DNA from: JACZWL01 sp046756445
Lineage (GTDB): Bacteria; Pseudomonadota; Gammaproteobacteria; Steroidobacterales; Woeseiaceae
NCBI GenBank assembly: GCA_046756445.1
Contig: JBHHWI010000021.1
Location: 1 to 32,495 of the forward strand
Direction of reading: 5' to 3'
DNA length: 32,495 bases
A program made the position numbers and the translations under genes. This document shows positions 24,418 through 32,199 of this stretch, piece after piece. How positions within the stretch are numbered: position 1 is the first letter of the stretch; each line of letters opens with the position of its first letter. Under the pieces are notes generated by a model. That model saw nothing but the letters and a program-made list of their open reading frames with translations, was not told where the DNA came from and did no database searches.

Positions 24418-24423
24418 TATAAT
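24418..24423 (+). promoter_or_regulatory. Candidate -10 box for petABC
   Basis: A perfect TATAAT lies 130 bases upstream of petA in the 220-base region shared with the divergent degS. No good -35 box sits 16-18 bases upstream; TTGAGC at 24403 is too close. The leader downstream includes a small hairpin, CGACC/GGTCG (24520-24535), and a good ribosome site AAGGGAG 7 bases before the petA ATG. Confidence 0.33.
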
Positions 24424-24553
24424 GCGCCACTGGTTCAGCACCCAGCCCCGATACGACCGCTATCCTGACGGTTAAAAGGGTCTGCTGCAAATCTACCAGT
24501 TTTCGGGCATAGCAAAAAACGACCGCCTGGGGTCGGTATAAGGGAGTGCCTTA

Positions 24554-25138
24554 ATGACCGATGACGTTGATCGCAACAGGCGTCATTTTCTGACTGTTGC
24601 CACCGCGGTAACGGGAGGAGCAGGCATTGCCCTTGCCTCCATACCGTTTATTACCTCACTGAAACCCAGCGCACGCGCCGAGGCCCTGGGGGCGCCGGTC
24701 GAAGTCGCCGTCGGGTCGCTCGAACCGGGTGAGATGATTCGGGTCATATGGCGCGGCAAGCTGGTTTTTGTCCTCAGGCGTACCGAAGAAATGCTGGCGA
24801 GACTGTCGCAGGTCACCGAATTCCTCGACGATCCGGAATCCACAAATTCAAGCCAGCAGCCGGACTTTGCAGTGAATGAATATCGTTCGCGCAGGCCCGA
24901 GTTCCTGGTCGTCGAAGGATCCTGCACTCATCTCGGCTGCGCACCACTTGAGCAATTCGAAGTCGGACCCGCTGCGGACTGGTTCGGCGGCTTTTTCTGC
25001 CCTTGCCACGGTTCGAAGTTCGATCTTTCCGGCCGGGTGTACAGAGGAGTTCCGGCGCCGACGAATTTGCGTGTTCCACCATATCGGTTTATCCAGGACG
25101 ATGTCATCATGATTGGCGCCGAGTCGAGGGCAGCATGA
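24554..25138 (+). CDS. petA: Ubiquinol-cytochrome c reductase, Rieske iron-sulfur subunit
   Basis: This 194-residue subunit passes electrons from ubiquinol at the Qo site to cytochrome c1. It starts with a twin-arginine-like motif (NRRHFLTVAT, residues 8-17) and one membrane helix (about 14-36). The [2Fe-2S] site is CTHLGC (Cys124, His126, Cys129) and CPCHGS (Cys149, Cys151, His152); one Cys of each motif plus the two His bind the cluster, and the other two form the stabilising disulfide. It is the first gene of petABC. Its stop overlaps the petB start. Tat export is known for this family. Confidence 0.97.
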   Translation: MTDDVDRNRRHFLTVATAVTGGAGIALASIPFITSLKPSARAEALGAPVEVAVGSLEPGEMIRVIWRGKLVFVLRRTEEMLARLSQVTEFLDDPESTNSSQQPDFAVNEYRSRRPEFLVVEGSCTHLGCAPLEQFEVGPAADWFGGFFCPCHGSKFDLSGRVYRGVPAPTNLRVPPYRFIQDDVIMIGAESRAA

Positions 25139-26388
25139 TGGCACGTATCGAATCTGAAATCGGAACCCCGAAAGGCGGCTTCATCAAATGGATTGACGAT
25201 CGTTTTCCGCTGACGAAAGTCACCAGGCAACATGCGACCGAATATTACGCCTCGAAGAGCTTTAACTTCTGGTACGTCTTCGGTGTCCTGGCAACGTTCG
25301 TGCTGGTTATTCAGCTGGTCACCGGCATATTTCTGACGATGAGTTACAAGCCCTCGGCGACGGAGGCTTTCGCGTCGGTGGAATACATCATGCGCGACGT
25401 CGAATTGGGCTGGCTGATCCGCTATCTGCATTCAACCGGGGCGTCGGCATTCTTTATCGTTGTGTACCTGCACATGTACCGGGCCCTGCTCTATGGCTCG
25501 TATAAGAAACCCAGGGAATTGATATGGCTTATCGGCATGCTGATCTTTTTCGTGCTGATGGCCGAGGCGTTTGCCGGTTACCTGCTGCCCTGGGGTCAAA
25601 TGTCTTATTGGGGCGCACAGGTAATTATTTCACTGTTCGGTGCGATCCCCGTGATCGGAGAAACGCTGGTTGAATACATTCGCGGCGATTATTCGATTTC
25701 TGATATTACGCTGAACCGCTTCTTTGCTCTTCATGTTATCGCCATGCCTATGGCGCTGATCGCGCTCGTATTCGTGCATATCGTCGCACTGCACGAAGTA
25801 GGGTCGAACAATCCCGACGGCGTCGAAATAAAGGAGCATAAAGGGCCAGACGGTATTCCGCTGGATGGCGTCGCATTTCATCCGTATCACACGAGCAAGG
25901 ACCTTGTAGCTCTGGTCGTTTTTCTCATGTTCTTCTGTGGCGTCGTCTTCTTTGCCCCGGAAATGGGGGGATACTTTCTGGAATACGCGAATTTCGATCC
26001 CGCGGACACGCGTGTAACACCGGAGCACATCCAGCCGGTCTGGTATTTCACGCCGTTTTACGCGATGTTGCGTGCTGTACCCGACAAACTCATAGGAGCC
26101 GTGACCATGGGCGCGGCAGTCCTGTTGCCCATGTTTCTGCCGTGGCTCGACCGGTCCCGGGTCAAATCCATCCGATACCGCGGCTGGCTGTACAAGTCGG
26201 CGCTCGCTATATTCACCGTCAGTTTCCTGATGCTCGGATGGCTCGGAACACAGCCGGCGACCGGGGTATACGTAATGATGGCGCGGGTTTTTACGGCGCT
26301 GTATTTCGGTTTTTTTCTCCTGATGCCTTACTACACCGCGATCGACAAGACCAAACCGGTGCCTGAGAGGGTGGTGTGGCATGGGTAG
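25135..26388 (+). CDS. petB: Ubiquinol-cytochrome c reductase, cytochrome b subunit
   Basis: This 417-residue membrane core of complex III has two heme-binding histidine pairs, His99/His113 and His200/His215. The second pair is spaced by 14 residues rather than the 13 of alphaproteobacterial and mitochondrial forms, which fits what I recall of gammaproteobacterial cytochromes b. The Qo-site motif reads PVWY (residues 301-304) instead of PEWY. Other marks are LLPWGQMSYWGAQVI, the cd region, and SNNPDGVEIK. The ATG at 25135 overlaps the petA stop by four bases (ATGA); the adjacent ATG at 25138 is an alternative. The gene overlaps petC by 8 bases. Confidence 0.97.
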   Translation: MMARIESEIGTPKGGFIKWIDDRFPLTKVTRQHATEYYASKSFNFWYVFGVLATFVLVIQLVTGIFLTMSYKPSATEAFASVEYIMRDVELGWLIRYLHSTGASAFFIVVYLHMYRALLYGSYKKPRELIWLIGMLIFFVLMAEAFAGYLLPWGQMSYWGAQVIISLFGAIPVIGETLVEYIRGDYSISDITLNRFFALHVIAMPMALIALVFVHIVALHEVGSNNPDGVEIKEHKGPDGIPLDGVAFHPYHTSKDLVALVVFLMFFCGVVFFAPEMGGYFLEYANFDPADTRVTPEHIQPVWYFTPFYAMLRAVPDKLIGAVTMGAAVLLPMFLPWLDRSRVKSIRYRGWLYKSALAIFTVSFLMLGWLGTQPATGVYVMMARVFTALYFGFFLLMPYYTAIDKTKPVPERVVWHG

Positions 26389-27139
26389 ATTGACAAGATC
26401 CGCGGTCTGGGCGATGTCGATGCTGGCCGTCGCCCCGGGCAGTATGGCCGCAGTTGACGTTGCCATGGAATTGATGCCGGCAAACAATAACGTAGCCGAC
26501 ACTGCTTCATTACAGCGCGGCGCCCGCAACTTCATGAATTACTGCTCAGGTTGTCACTCCGCGAAATACGTGCGTTTCAACAGGATGGGCAGGGATTTAG
26601 GGCTCAGCGAAGATCAGTTGATCGACAACCTGATGTTCAACGCGGAGGTGCCACACGACACGATCCAGCGGACGATGCGGGACGATGATGCAACCAGATG
26701 GTTCGGCAAGCCGCCGCCGGATCTGTCGGTAACCCCACGCAGCCGGGGAATCGATTACGTATATACGTTTTTACTGACTTTCTATCTGGACCCGGACAGT
26801 CCCACCGGCGTGGATAATGTCTTGCTCGCCGGGACGAGCATGCCGAACGTGCTGTGGGAGCTGCAGGGATATCAGAACGCAATATTCAGAAAACATGAAT
26901 CAGAGGATGGAGACGGAACTGAATTGGTGTTCGAAAGATTCGAGGCTGTCACAGAGGGGAGCATGTCGCCCGAGGAATTCCAATCGTTCGTTCGCGATAC
27001 CGTTAATTTTCTCGATTACATGAGCGAGCCTGTGCAGCTGAAGAGGCGCGCTATCGGGATATCGGTGATGTCGTTTCTGGCCGTATTCCTCGTTCTTGCA
27101 ATGATGCTGAAGAAGGAAATCTGGAAGGACGTGTCCTAG
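26381..27139 (+). CDS. petC: Ubiquinol-cytochrome c reductase, cytochrome c1
   Basis: This 252-residue subunit has a signal peptide (about 1-24), a periplasmic domain and a C-terminal membrane anchor (about 226-244), followed by KKEIWKDVS. The heme c site is CSGCH (Cys55, Cys58, His59), and the probable axial methionine is in GTSMPNVLW. It takes electrons from the Rieske protein and passes them to soluble carriers such as cytochrome c or HiPIP. It starts inside the end of petB (8-base overlap). The conserved petABC-sspA order follows, with a 52-base gap to sspA. Confidence 0.96.
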   Translation: MGRLTRSAVWAMSMLAVAPGSMAAVDVAMELMPANNNVADTASLQRGARNFMNYCSGCHSAKYVRFNRMGRDLGLSEDQLIDNLMFNAEVPHDTIQRTMRDDDATRWFGKPPPDLSVTPRSRGIDYVYTFLLTFYLDPDSPTGVDNVLLAGTSMPNVLWELQGYQNAIFRKHESEDGDGTELVFERFEAVTEGSMSPEEFQSFVRDTVNFLDYMSEPVQLKRRAIGISVMSFLAVFLVLAMMLKKEIWKDVS

Positions 27140-27191
27140 CTGCGGCCCGGGTGCATCGAGCCGGAGACCATACCGCCGGGGAGACCGAGAT

Positions 27192-27821
27192 ATGGCAGTA
27201 ATTGCGAACCGACGATCTGTAATGACTTTATTTTCGAAGCCGACGTGCATTCACAGTCACCGGACGCGGCTGGTTTTGGCTGAAAAGAACATCAATATCG
27301 ACATTGCGAACGTTGATGGACCTGATCTGCCCGAAGACCTGATGGATCTCAATCCCTACCACACGGTGCCGACGCTCGTGGACCGGGATCTGGTCCTGTA
27401 CGACTCTCGGGTCATTATCGAGTACCTCGATGAGCGGTTTCCGCATCCGCCCCTGATGCCTGTCGATCCAGTCACACGCGCACAATTCCGGCTGGCACTG
27501 TTTCGCATCGAAACAGACTGGTACCAGCTCGCAGAGCAATTTGAAGTCGACGGTGAGCGCAAACCTGCTGCTAAGTCGCGCAAGATGCTGACCGAGAGTA
27601 TTCTGGCCAGCGTTGACCTGTTCGACGCGAGGCAATACTTTCTGAGTGACGAATTCTCTCTAGTCGACTGCAGCATCGCACCGATTCTGTGGCGTCTGCC
27701 TGTGTACGGCATTGAGCTTGGCTCGCAGGCGGAGCCAATTGAACAGTATATGAAACGCGTCTTTGGCCGGCGTTCGTTCCAGGACAGTCTCACCGAACTA
27801 GAGCAGGAAATGCGATTGTAG
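27192..27821 (+). CDS. sspA: Stringent starvation protein A
   Basis: This 209-residue RNA-polymerase-associated protein has a glutathione-S-transferase fold. An N-terminal thioredoxin-like part (MAVIANRRSVMTLFSKPTCI, then NPYHTVPTLVDRDLVLYDSRVIIEYLDERFP) is followed by an all-helical C-terminal domain (about 95-209). SspA represses H-NS and supports stress survival and virulence regulation in other gammaproteobacteria; it is not an active transferase. GGGGAGA lies 7 bases before the ATG. It is followed by sspB after 25 bases and preceded by petC, the classical arrangement. Confidence 0.95.
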   Translation: MAVIANRRSVMTLFSKPTCIHSHRTRLVLAEKNINIDIANVDGPDLPEDLMDLNPYHTVPTLVDRDLVLYDSRVIIEYLDERFPHPPLMPVDPVTRAQFRLALFRIETDWYQLAEQFEVDGERKPAAKSRKMLTESILASVDLFDARQYFLSDEFSLVDCSIAPILWRLPVYGIELGSQAEPIEQYMKRVFGRRSFQDSLTELEQEMRL

Positions 27822-27846
27822 CTCGAAGATTGCTAAAATCGACGCT

Positions 27847-28248
27847 GTGACGAATCCCAGCAGATCAAAGAGGCCTTACCTGGTCCGCGCCATGCACGAA
27901 TGGATGGGCGACAACGGCCACACGCCGCATATCGTTGTCGACGCGTCTGTTGATGGCGTCACGGTACCCGCCGAGCACGTCAAGAACGGCAAAATAATAC
28001 TGAATATCAGCCATTCGGCTGCGCACAATCTCAAACTGACCAATGACGCAGTCAGCTTCCGGGCTCGTTTCAGTGGCGTGCCGTTCGATGTCTGGGTGCC
28101 CGTAACCGCCGTTCTCGGGATCTACGCCAGGGAAACCGGGCAAGGCATGATTTTTTCCCACGGCGCAGATCAGCCGGAGCCTCCTGACCCCACGGACAAG
28201 GAGACATCGGAGCGCACAGCGCGCTCGCATTTGAAGGTCGTCAAATAA
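27847..28248 (+). CDS. sspB: ClpXP protease specificity-enhancing factor SspB
   Basis: This 133-residue adaptor binds ssrA-tagged peptides and delivers them to ClpXP. The substrate-binding domain (about 8-105) contains RPYLVRAMHEWMGDNGHTPH, NISHSAAHNLKLTND and FSGVPFDVWVPVTAVLGIYA. An acidic, proline-rich linker (about 110-125) leads to the C-terminal ClpX-binding tail SHLKVVK, close to the E. coli end LRVVK. The start is GTG at 27847, giving MTNPSRSKRPYL. It ends four bases before a perfect inverted repeat. Confidence 0.95.
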   Translation: MTNPSRSKRPYLVRAMHEWMGDNGHTPHIVVDASVDGVTVPAEHVKNGKIILNISHSAAHNLKLTNDAVSFRARFSGVPFDVWVPVTAVLGIYARETGQGMIFSHGADQPEPPDPTDKETSERTARSHLKVVK

Positions 28249-28252
28249 AAGC

Positions 28253-28302
28253 AAAAAAGGGGTCAGAGCCCTTTTATCAAAAAGGGCTCTGACCCCTTTT
28301 TT
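28253..28302. terminator. Perfect 23-bp inverted repeat, probable bidirectional terminator
   Basis: The arm at 28253-28275 (A-run, then GGGGTCAGAGCCC, then TTTT) is the exact reverse complement of 28280-28302, with a four-base loop ATCA. The A-run and T-run flanks give a strong GC stem with a U-tract in both directions, so it can end the sspB and yraN transcripts, whose genes converge here. GGGGTCAGAG/CTCTGACCCC-type sequences also occur as dispersed repeats in several gammaproteobacterial genomes, so it may be a mobile palindromic element used as a terminator; that part is recollection plus inference. Confidence 0.85.
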
Positions 28303-28306
28303 TATG

Positions 28307-28678
28307 CTACCCCGGCCGGAAGGCATCTCTTATCCATTTGACGGTTGTCTGATTCCCGGAGCGATCCAGCCCGACTACATCGAATCGCACGGAGTAATTG
28401 CGGTACTTCGGATACCGGCCGAGAAACGCCGCGGCGGTTCGGATGATCTTTCGTTGCTTGTGGCAATCGACGGATTCTACGGCGGTCGTAAAACGGTTCT
28501 CATTGCGAAAACGCACTTCAGTGAAGACGAGGCAGTCGCCATCTTGCATAATGAGGTCGACTTCGCCCATCCGACAACGGAAATTTGTCGCAATTCTTCT
28601 GAGGCCGTTGGCTTTGAGATAAGCCAACGCAAGCTCCTCCGCCCGGCGCCCTACAGATCCGGTATCGGTTCCTGCCAT
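28307..28678 (-). CDS. yraN: YraN family (UPF0102) predicted nuclease-fold protein
   Basis: This 123-residue small protein carries the restriction-endonuclease-like core of the UPF0102 family: GRRAEELALAYLKANG, NFRCRMGEVDLIMQDGDCLVFTEVRFRN. Its pattern GEVDLI...FTEVR matches the E-x-D...E-x-K class with Arg or Lys variation. Its role is not established; a DNA-processing function is inferred from the fold. It overlaps lpoA by 28 bases and follows it on the minus strand, the conserved lpoA-yraN order. diaA and dolP, which normally come next, are not here. Confidence 0.92.
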   Translation of the reverse strand: MAGTDTGSVGRRAEELALAYLKANGLRRIATNFRCRMGEVDLIMQDGDCLVFTEVRFRNENRFTTAVESVDCHKQRKIIRTAAAFLGRYPKYRNYSVRFDVVGLDRSGNQTTVKWIRDAFRPG

Positions 28679-30582
28679 TCCTGCTCCGGCTCGCTTGGGG
28701 GCTCGTCGCGAAGCTCTCTTAGCACGGTTTCGAATTCGCTGATCCGCGGTAGTGCCACCGGCTCACCTTCCTGGAACTGCGCCCAGGCAAGCCGACGATG
28801 CACGCGGCCCTCGTCGTCGAGGTACAAGCGCCCCGTCGCCCCGTCGATTTCATCCATCGGGCCGGTGCGGGAGCCGAATAGTCTGGCCACCAGATGGTAG
28901 GCATCGAAACCCATAGCGTGCAACCTGCCCAGTCTGCGTTCGGTCGGCCAAAATCGGGCATAAAGTTCGGGCAGGTCCGCAATCCAGGCATGCGGAGAAA
29001 TTATCCATGGCGTGTCGGCGAACATGAGGCCGTTCAGGTCCGCATTGGATCGGCCATCCATCGAATAGATGAATGAGGTCGAATAGACCGGCAGGTCGCC
29101 GGAGTAGTGGAATTTCAGCTGTGATTTGACCAGGCGGCCCACAGATGCATTGGCCGCAAGGAAGACAAAGTCGGTATCCTCTCTTCGCCGTGGATCGAAC
29201 TGAAGTGGCCCACCGATGTTTTCTCGAAGCGTCCGGTAACGATTGACGCTTTGTGAGAGCGCCATCAGGCCTTCTATTTCGATCGAGAAGTCCTGGTCGG
29301 ATGGCTGGTAGCGTCGGTAATCGAGCAGCTTGCCGCCCATCGACTCCAGTTCGGTGGCAAAACTCGTCAATACGCGTTGTCCCCAGTCGTTATTCGGAAC
29401 GAGCGCGACCGCGCGCTTGTTGTCATCGGCTATCGCCCTGCGGGCGGCGGACGCTGCTTCGTCTTCCGGCGCGAGGGCAAACTGGTAGAGGCCCGGCGGT
29501 GCCCGGTAATCCTCCGGCAGAAAGTTCAGTGTGAGTACGGGTACCGGAAGCAGAATCTCCTCTGCAAGATCGTCTACGTTCTGTCTCAACAGGGGTCCGA
29601 CGACGAACTCCGCACCGTCTCCGACCGCCGACGTGTATGCCTGCCTCGCGCCACCCGTTTCATTGACGTCATACACGCGGATTCGCTGAGAGTCCTGCAA
29701 ACCTGCCACGGCGGAAAAATAGGCGCCAAAAAAGCCGTTTTGAACGGCCCGGCCTGCTGAGGCGTTGCTGCCCGAGAGGGGCAGCAGCAGGGCTATCTGC
29801 CGCGGGAAATCCAGCAGATCGCCGTCGGGCAGGGCGAGGTCCGACAATATGGCAATTGCCGGATGATCATAGTGATCCTCCTGCCAGCGTGTGACGCCGT
29901 TGGTCCAGCCGACGCCTTGCTGGCCGGTGGAGGCGGCCAGCACGCCGAGTGTCAGCCATGCCTGAATCTCGGGGTCGATTTCGATTTCTGTTGCCGACCG
30001 CAAAGTCTCCAGATCGCTGGCCAGGAGTCCATTCCAGATGCGCTTGCGATTGCGGAGAATGCTTTCCTCGCCATCCAGCCAGGCTTCTCTCTGTGTGAGC
30101 AGCCTTACGGCGTATGAAGGGTCGCGTTTCTGAAACCAGGCGTCCGCGCGGAGTGCCTCCATCCATGCCCTGTAGGCGGTCGGCAAGGCGAGCTGGCTCA
30201 TCGGCTCGAGCAGACTCAGCGCCCTGTCGGGTTGTCCGTCCCACAGGGCAAGTGCCGCTGCGTTCGCGCTCCATAGCCACAGCAACTCGCCCGAGGCGGG
30301 TGCCGGCACGTCGCGCAACGCGATTCTTGCGCGACGCGCGTCACCGGCATTCAGCCATTGCTCGACGGCGAGCAGAGTAAGGCGGTGGGCCTCGGTGCCC
30401 TGGGCCTTGCCCGCAAGGCCGATATATACGGAGGCCGCATCCTCGAAACGCCCCTGTCTGGCCAGACTCTCCGCCCGCCGCTCGGTCCGGGGTCCGGGCC
30501 ATCCCGGGAAATCCGTCGTTGCGCAGCCGGCGGCGAACACCAGGATGGTAAACAGCACGCATGTCGTTTTACGATTGCTCAT
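28651..30582 (-). CDS. lpoA: Penicillin-binding protein activator LpoA
   Basis: This 643-residue outer-membrane lipoprotein activates the peptidoglycan synthase PBP1a. The signal peptide MSNRKTTCVLFTILVFAAGC ends in a lipobox with Cys20 as the lipidated residue; the next residue is Ala, so outer-membrane sorting is expected. An N-terminal helical repeat domain (about 30-250) is followed by a periplasmic-binding-protein-like LppC domain (about 265-630) with QIALLLPLSGSNASAGRAVQ, VVGPLLRQNV and AMGFDAYHLVARL. The length is close to E. coli LpoA (678). It is divergent from rsmI with only 28 bases between starts. Confidence 0.94.
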   Translation of the reverse strand: MSNRKTTCVLFTILVFAAGCATTDFPGWPGPRTERRAESLARQGRFEDAASVYIGLAGKAQGTEAHRLTLLAVEQWLNAGDARRARIALRDVPAPASGELLWLWSANAAALALWDGQPDRALSLLEPMSQLALPTAYRAWMEALRADAWFQKRDPSYAVRLLTQREAWLDGEESILRNRKRIWNGLLASDLETLRSATEIEIDPEIQAWLTLGVLAASTGQQGVGWTNGVTRWQEDHYDHPAIAILSDLALPDGDLLDFPRQIALLLPLSGSNASAGRAVQNGFFGAYFSAVAGLQDSQRIRVYDVNETGGARQAYTSAVGDGAEFVVGPLLRQNVDDLAEEILLPVPVLTLNFLPEDYRAPPGLYQFALAPEDEAASAARRAIADDNKRAVALVPNNDWGQRVLTSFATELESMGGKLLDYRRYQPSDQDFSIEIEGLMALSQSVNRYRTLRENIGGPLQFDPRRREDTDFVFLAANASVGRLVKSQLKFHYSGDLPVYSTSFIYSMDGRSNADLNGLMFADTPWIISPHAWIADLPELYARFWPTERRLGRLHAMGFDAYHLVARLFGSRTGPMDEIDGATGRLYLDDEGRVHRRLAWAQFQEGEPVALPRISEFETVLRELRDEPPSEPEQEWQEPIPDL

Positions 30583-30610
30583 ATGTCAACGGCAAGAGGG
30601 TGCAACGCGA

Positions 30611-31468
30611 TTGGACAACGGTACGCTTTTCGTAGTCGCAACGCCCATTGGTAACCTTTCGGACCTGGCGCCGCGGGCGCGGCAGATTCTCGAGGATGTT
30701 GATCTCATCGCTGCCGAGGATACCCGGCACACGGGGCGATTGCTATCGCATTTCGGTATCAATACACGGCAAATCGCGCTTCACGACCACAATGAAGAAG
30801 CTGTCGTATCAACGCTGATTTCGGCCTTGAAAGAAGGCAAATCCGTCGCCCTGGTAAGCGACGCGGGAACGCCGCTAATCAGTGACCCGGGGTATCGCGT
30901 CGTTTCGGCTGCGCATGCGGAGAAATTGCCGGTTTCACCTGTCCCCGGGGCAAGTGCAGTCACCGCGGCACTGTCAGCCGCAGGCCTGCCGACGGACAGA
31001 TTTTGTTTCGAAGGATTTCTGCCGAGCAAAAAGACCGCGCGCGTCAACAGGCTCAAAGAGCTTGCCGAGGAGCGGCGCACGATTGTCTTCTACGAATCCG
31101 TGCACCGAATCGAAGACACATTAAAGGATCTCAACACTGTACTTGGTGCCGGGCGCAAAGCCTTCGTAGGGCGGGAACTGAGCAAGGTCCATGAACAGTG
31201 CGTCTCCGCATCGCTCGGCGAACTATTGGACATGATTCGAAAGGAGCAATTAGCGGTCAAGGGTGAGTTCGTCGTCGTGGTCGAGGGAAACCGGGGCGCC
31301 GACGCGGATACGACGACGATCAATGTCGATCGACTAATTGCGGAAGTCTCGGCCGTGCTGCCGGTCAGCCAGGCTGCGGATCTTGTTTCGTCACTAACGG
31401 GACGCCGGCGTAACGAACTCTATCGTCTGATGCTTGCCGGCAAATCAGCCTCTCGGCACCCAGACTGA
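30611..31468 (+). CDS. rsmI: 16S rRNA (cytidine(1402)-2'-O)-methyltransferase RsmI
   Basis: This methyltransferase of about 285 residues modifies the 2'-O of C1402 in 16S rRNA using S-adenosylmethionine. The tetrapyrrole-methylase fold begins LDNGTLFVVATPIGNLSDLA, with AAEDTRHTGRLLSHF, ALHDHNE, VALVSDAGTPLISDPGY, PGASAVTAALSAAGLP and FEGFLPSKK. The start is judged to be TTG at 30611: it gives the family N-terminus, AGAGGG lies 10 bases upstream, and the next in-frame ATG upstream is inside lpoA. The 3' end overlaps the convergent HiPIP gene by 24 bases. rnpB, which often follows rsmI, is absent. Confidence 0.94.
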   Translation: MDNGTLFVVATPIGNLSDLAPRARQILEDVDLIAAEDTRHTGRLLSHFGINTRQIALHDHNEEAVVSTLISALKEGKSVALVSDAGTPLISDPGYRVVSAAHAEKLPVSPVPGASAVTAALSAAGLPTDRFCFEGFLPSKKTARVNRLKELAEERRTIVFYESVHRIEDTLKDLNTVLGAGRKAFVGRELSKVHEQCVSASLGELLDMIRKEQLAVKGEFVVVVEGNRGADADTTTINVDRLIAEVSAVLPVSQAADLVSSLTGRRRNELYRLMLAGKSASRHPD

Positions 31469-31768
31469 GCACCAGCCGTTGCTGTTTACCAGCTTGCCGA
31501 CAAAAATATTGCACGGCCGCCACGCATCACCTTCGTTGCCGGTAAGCTGGGCGCAGTTTGCGCAATTTTGAACCTCCGCGGGCTGCGGTCGTGACGCTGG
31601 ATCTACAGTACCGGCATCGTGTGTGTACTGTAACGCCTGGGCAACCGGATCGTCTTCTGTAATCTTCGGCAGGTCCTGTGCCCGCGCCTGAGCACCGGGA
31701 CGAACGAGACAGCCGGCGGCTGCGATTGCCGAAAGTTGAATGAACTGACGTCTTGCGATTTTACTCAA
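31445..31768 (-). CDS. hip: High-potential iron-sulfur protein (HiPIP)
   Basis: This 107-residue periplasmic electron carrier has a Tat signal (ARRQFIQLSAIAAAG) followed by a mature domain of about 78 residues. The [4Fe-4S] ligands are Cys69, Cys72, Cys86 and Cys100 with spacing C-x2-C-x13-C-x13-C, the HiPIP pattern. HiPIPs carry electrons from the bc1 complex to reaction centres or terminal oxidases. The start is TTG at 31768, with a near-perfect AAGGAGG (plus coordinates 31775-31781) 6 bases upstream. The gene follows oxidase subunits IV and III on the same strand, suggesting it feeds this oxidase. Its 3' end overlaps rsmI. Confidence 0.94.
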   Translation of the reverse strand: MSKIARRQFIQLSAIAAAGCLVRPGAQARAQDLPKITEDDPVAQALQYTHDAGTVDPASRPQPAEVQNCANCAQLTGNEGDAWRPCNIFVGKLVNSNGWCSVWVPRG

Positions 31769-31774
31769 TGCAAA

Positions 31775-31781
31775 CCTCCTT
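31775..31781 (-). promoter_or_regulatory. Strong ribosome binding site of the HiPIP gene
   Basis: AAGGAGG on the minus strand, six bases before TTG at 31768, supports the TTG start. No ATG or GTG gives the Tat signal in this frame. Confidence 0.75.
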
Positions 31782-31834
31782 CTGTCGACCCGCTAATTGT
31801 AGCGAAGGAAGCTTAACGGCACGTGAATATTCCG

Positions 31835-32176
31835 CTAGTGATGCACAGCAAGCGGCGCACCCTCTCCGAAGAACACGATGCGGGTCAGGAATGTGTAGTC
31901 GGCTTCATACACCATCAGCAAGACGAACACGCCGAGCGCTATCGGCGGGGCCAGTATCGCGATCTTCAACCCGAGCCGCTCCCAGGCCATATGCATGAAG
32001 ATGGCCACGATGAATCCCGCCTTGAGGAACATGAATATGAGAATCAGGGACCAGCGCACCATGCCCTGAATGTTCAGGTAGTCCACCATGTATGAGAAAA
32101 AACTGAATACGAACAGCAGCAACCAGATCCACAGATAGATCCTGATCGGATGTTCCTGTTTACCTTCCTCTGTCAT
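31835..32176 (-). CDS. Cytochrome c oxidase subunit IV family protein
   Basis: This 113-residue small membrane protein has three predicted helices (about 12-32, 41-63 and 72-92) and contains RIYLWIWLLLFVFSFFSYMV, FMFLKAGFIVAIFMHMAWE and LGVFVLLMVYEADYTFLTR. The KAGFIVAIFMH stretch is typical of the bacterial subunit IV/CyoD-like family that stabilises heme-copper oxidases. The ATG at 32176 is chosen (MTEEGKQEHP) because AGGGG lies 8 bases upstream; a TTG at 32206 is a weaker alternative. It starts 23 bases after the subunit III stop and precedes the HiPIP gene by 66 bases. Confidence 0.88.
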   Translation of the reverse strand: MTEEGKQEHPIRIYLWIWLLLFVFSFFSYMVDYLNIQGMVRWSLILIFMFLKAGFIVAIFMHMAWERLGLKIAILAPPIALGVFVLLMVYEADYTFLTRIVFFGEGAPLAVHH

Positions 32177-32199
32177 GCCAAAAGCCCCTGTGTCGATCC

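Noticed and set aside
24520..24535. The petA leader hairpin as a riboswitch or attenuator.
   Set aside because: A five-pair stem with no U-tract or second alternative stem is too little to support regulation.
25630..26535. A 301-residue open frame on the minus strand opposite petB.
   Set aside because: Its His/Arg/Asp-rich composition is typical of antisense to a membrane protein gene, and no family is recognised.
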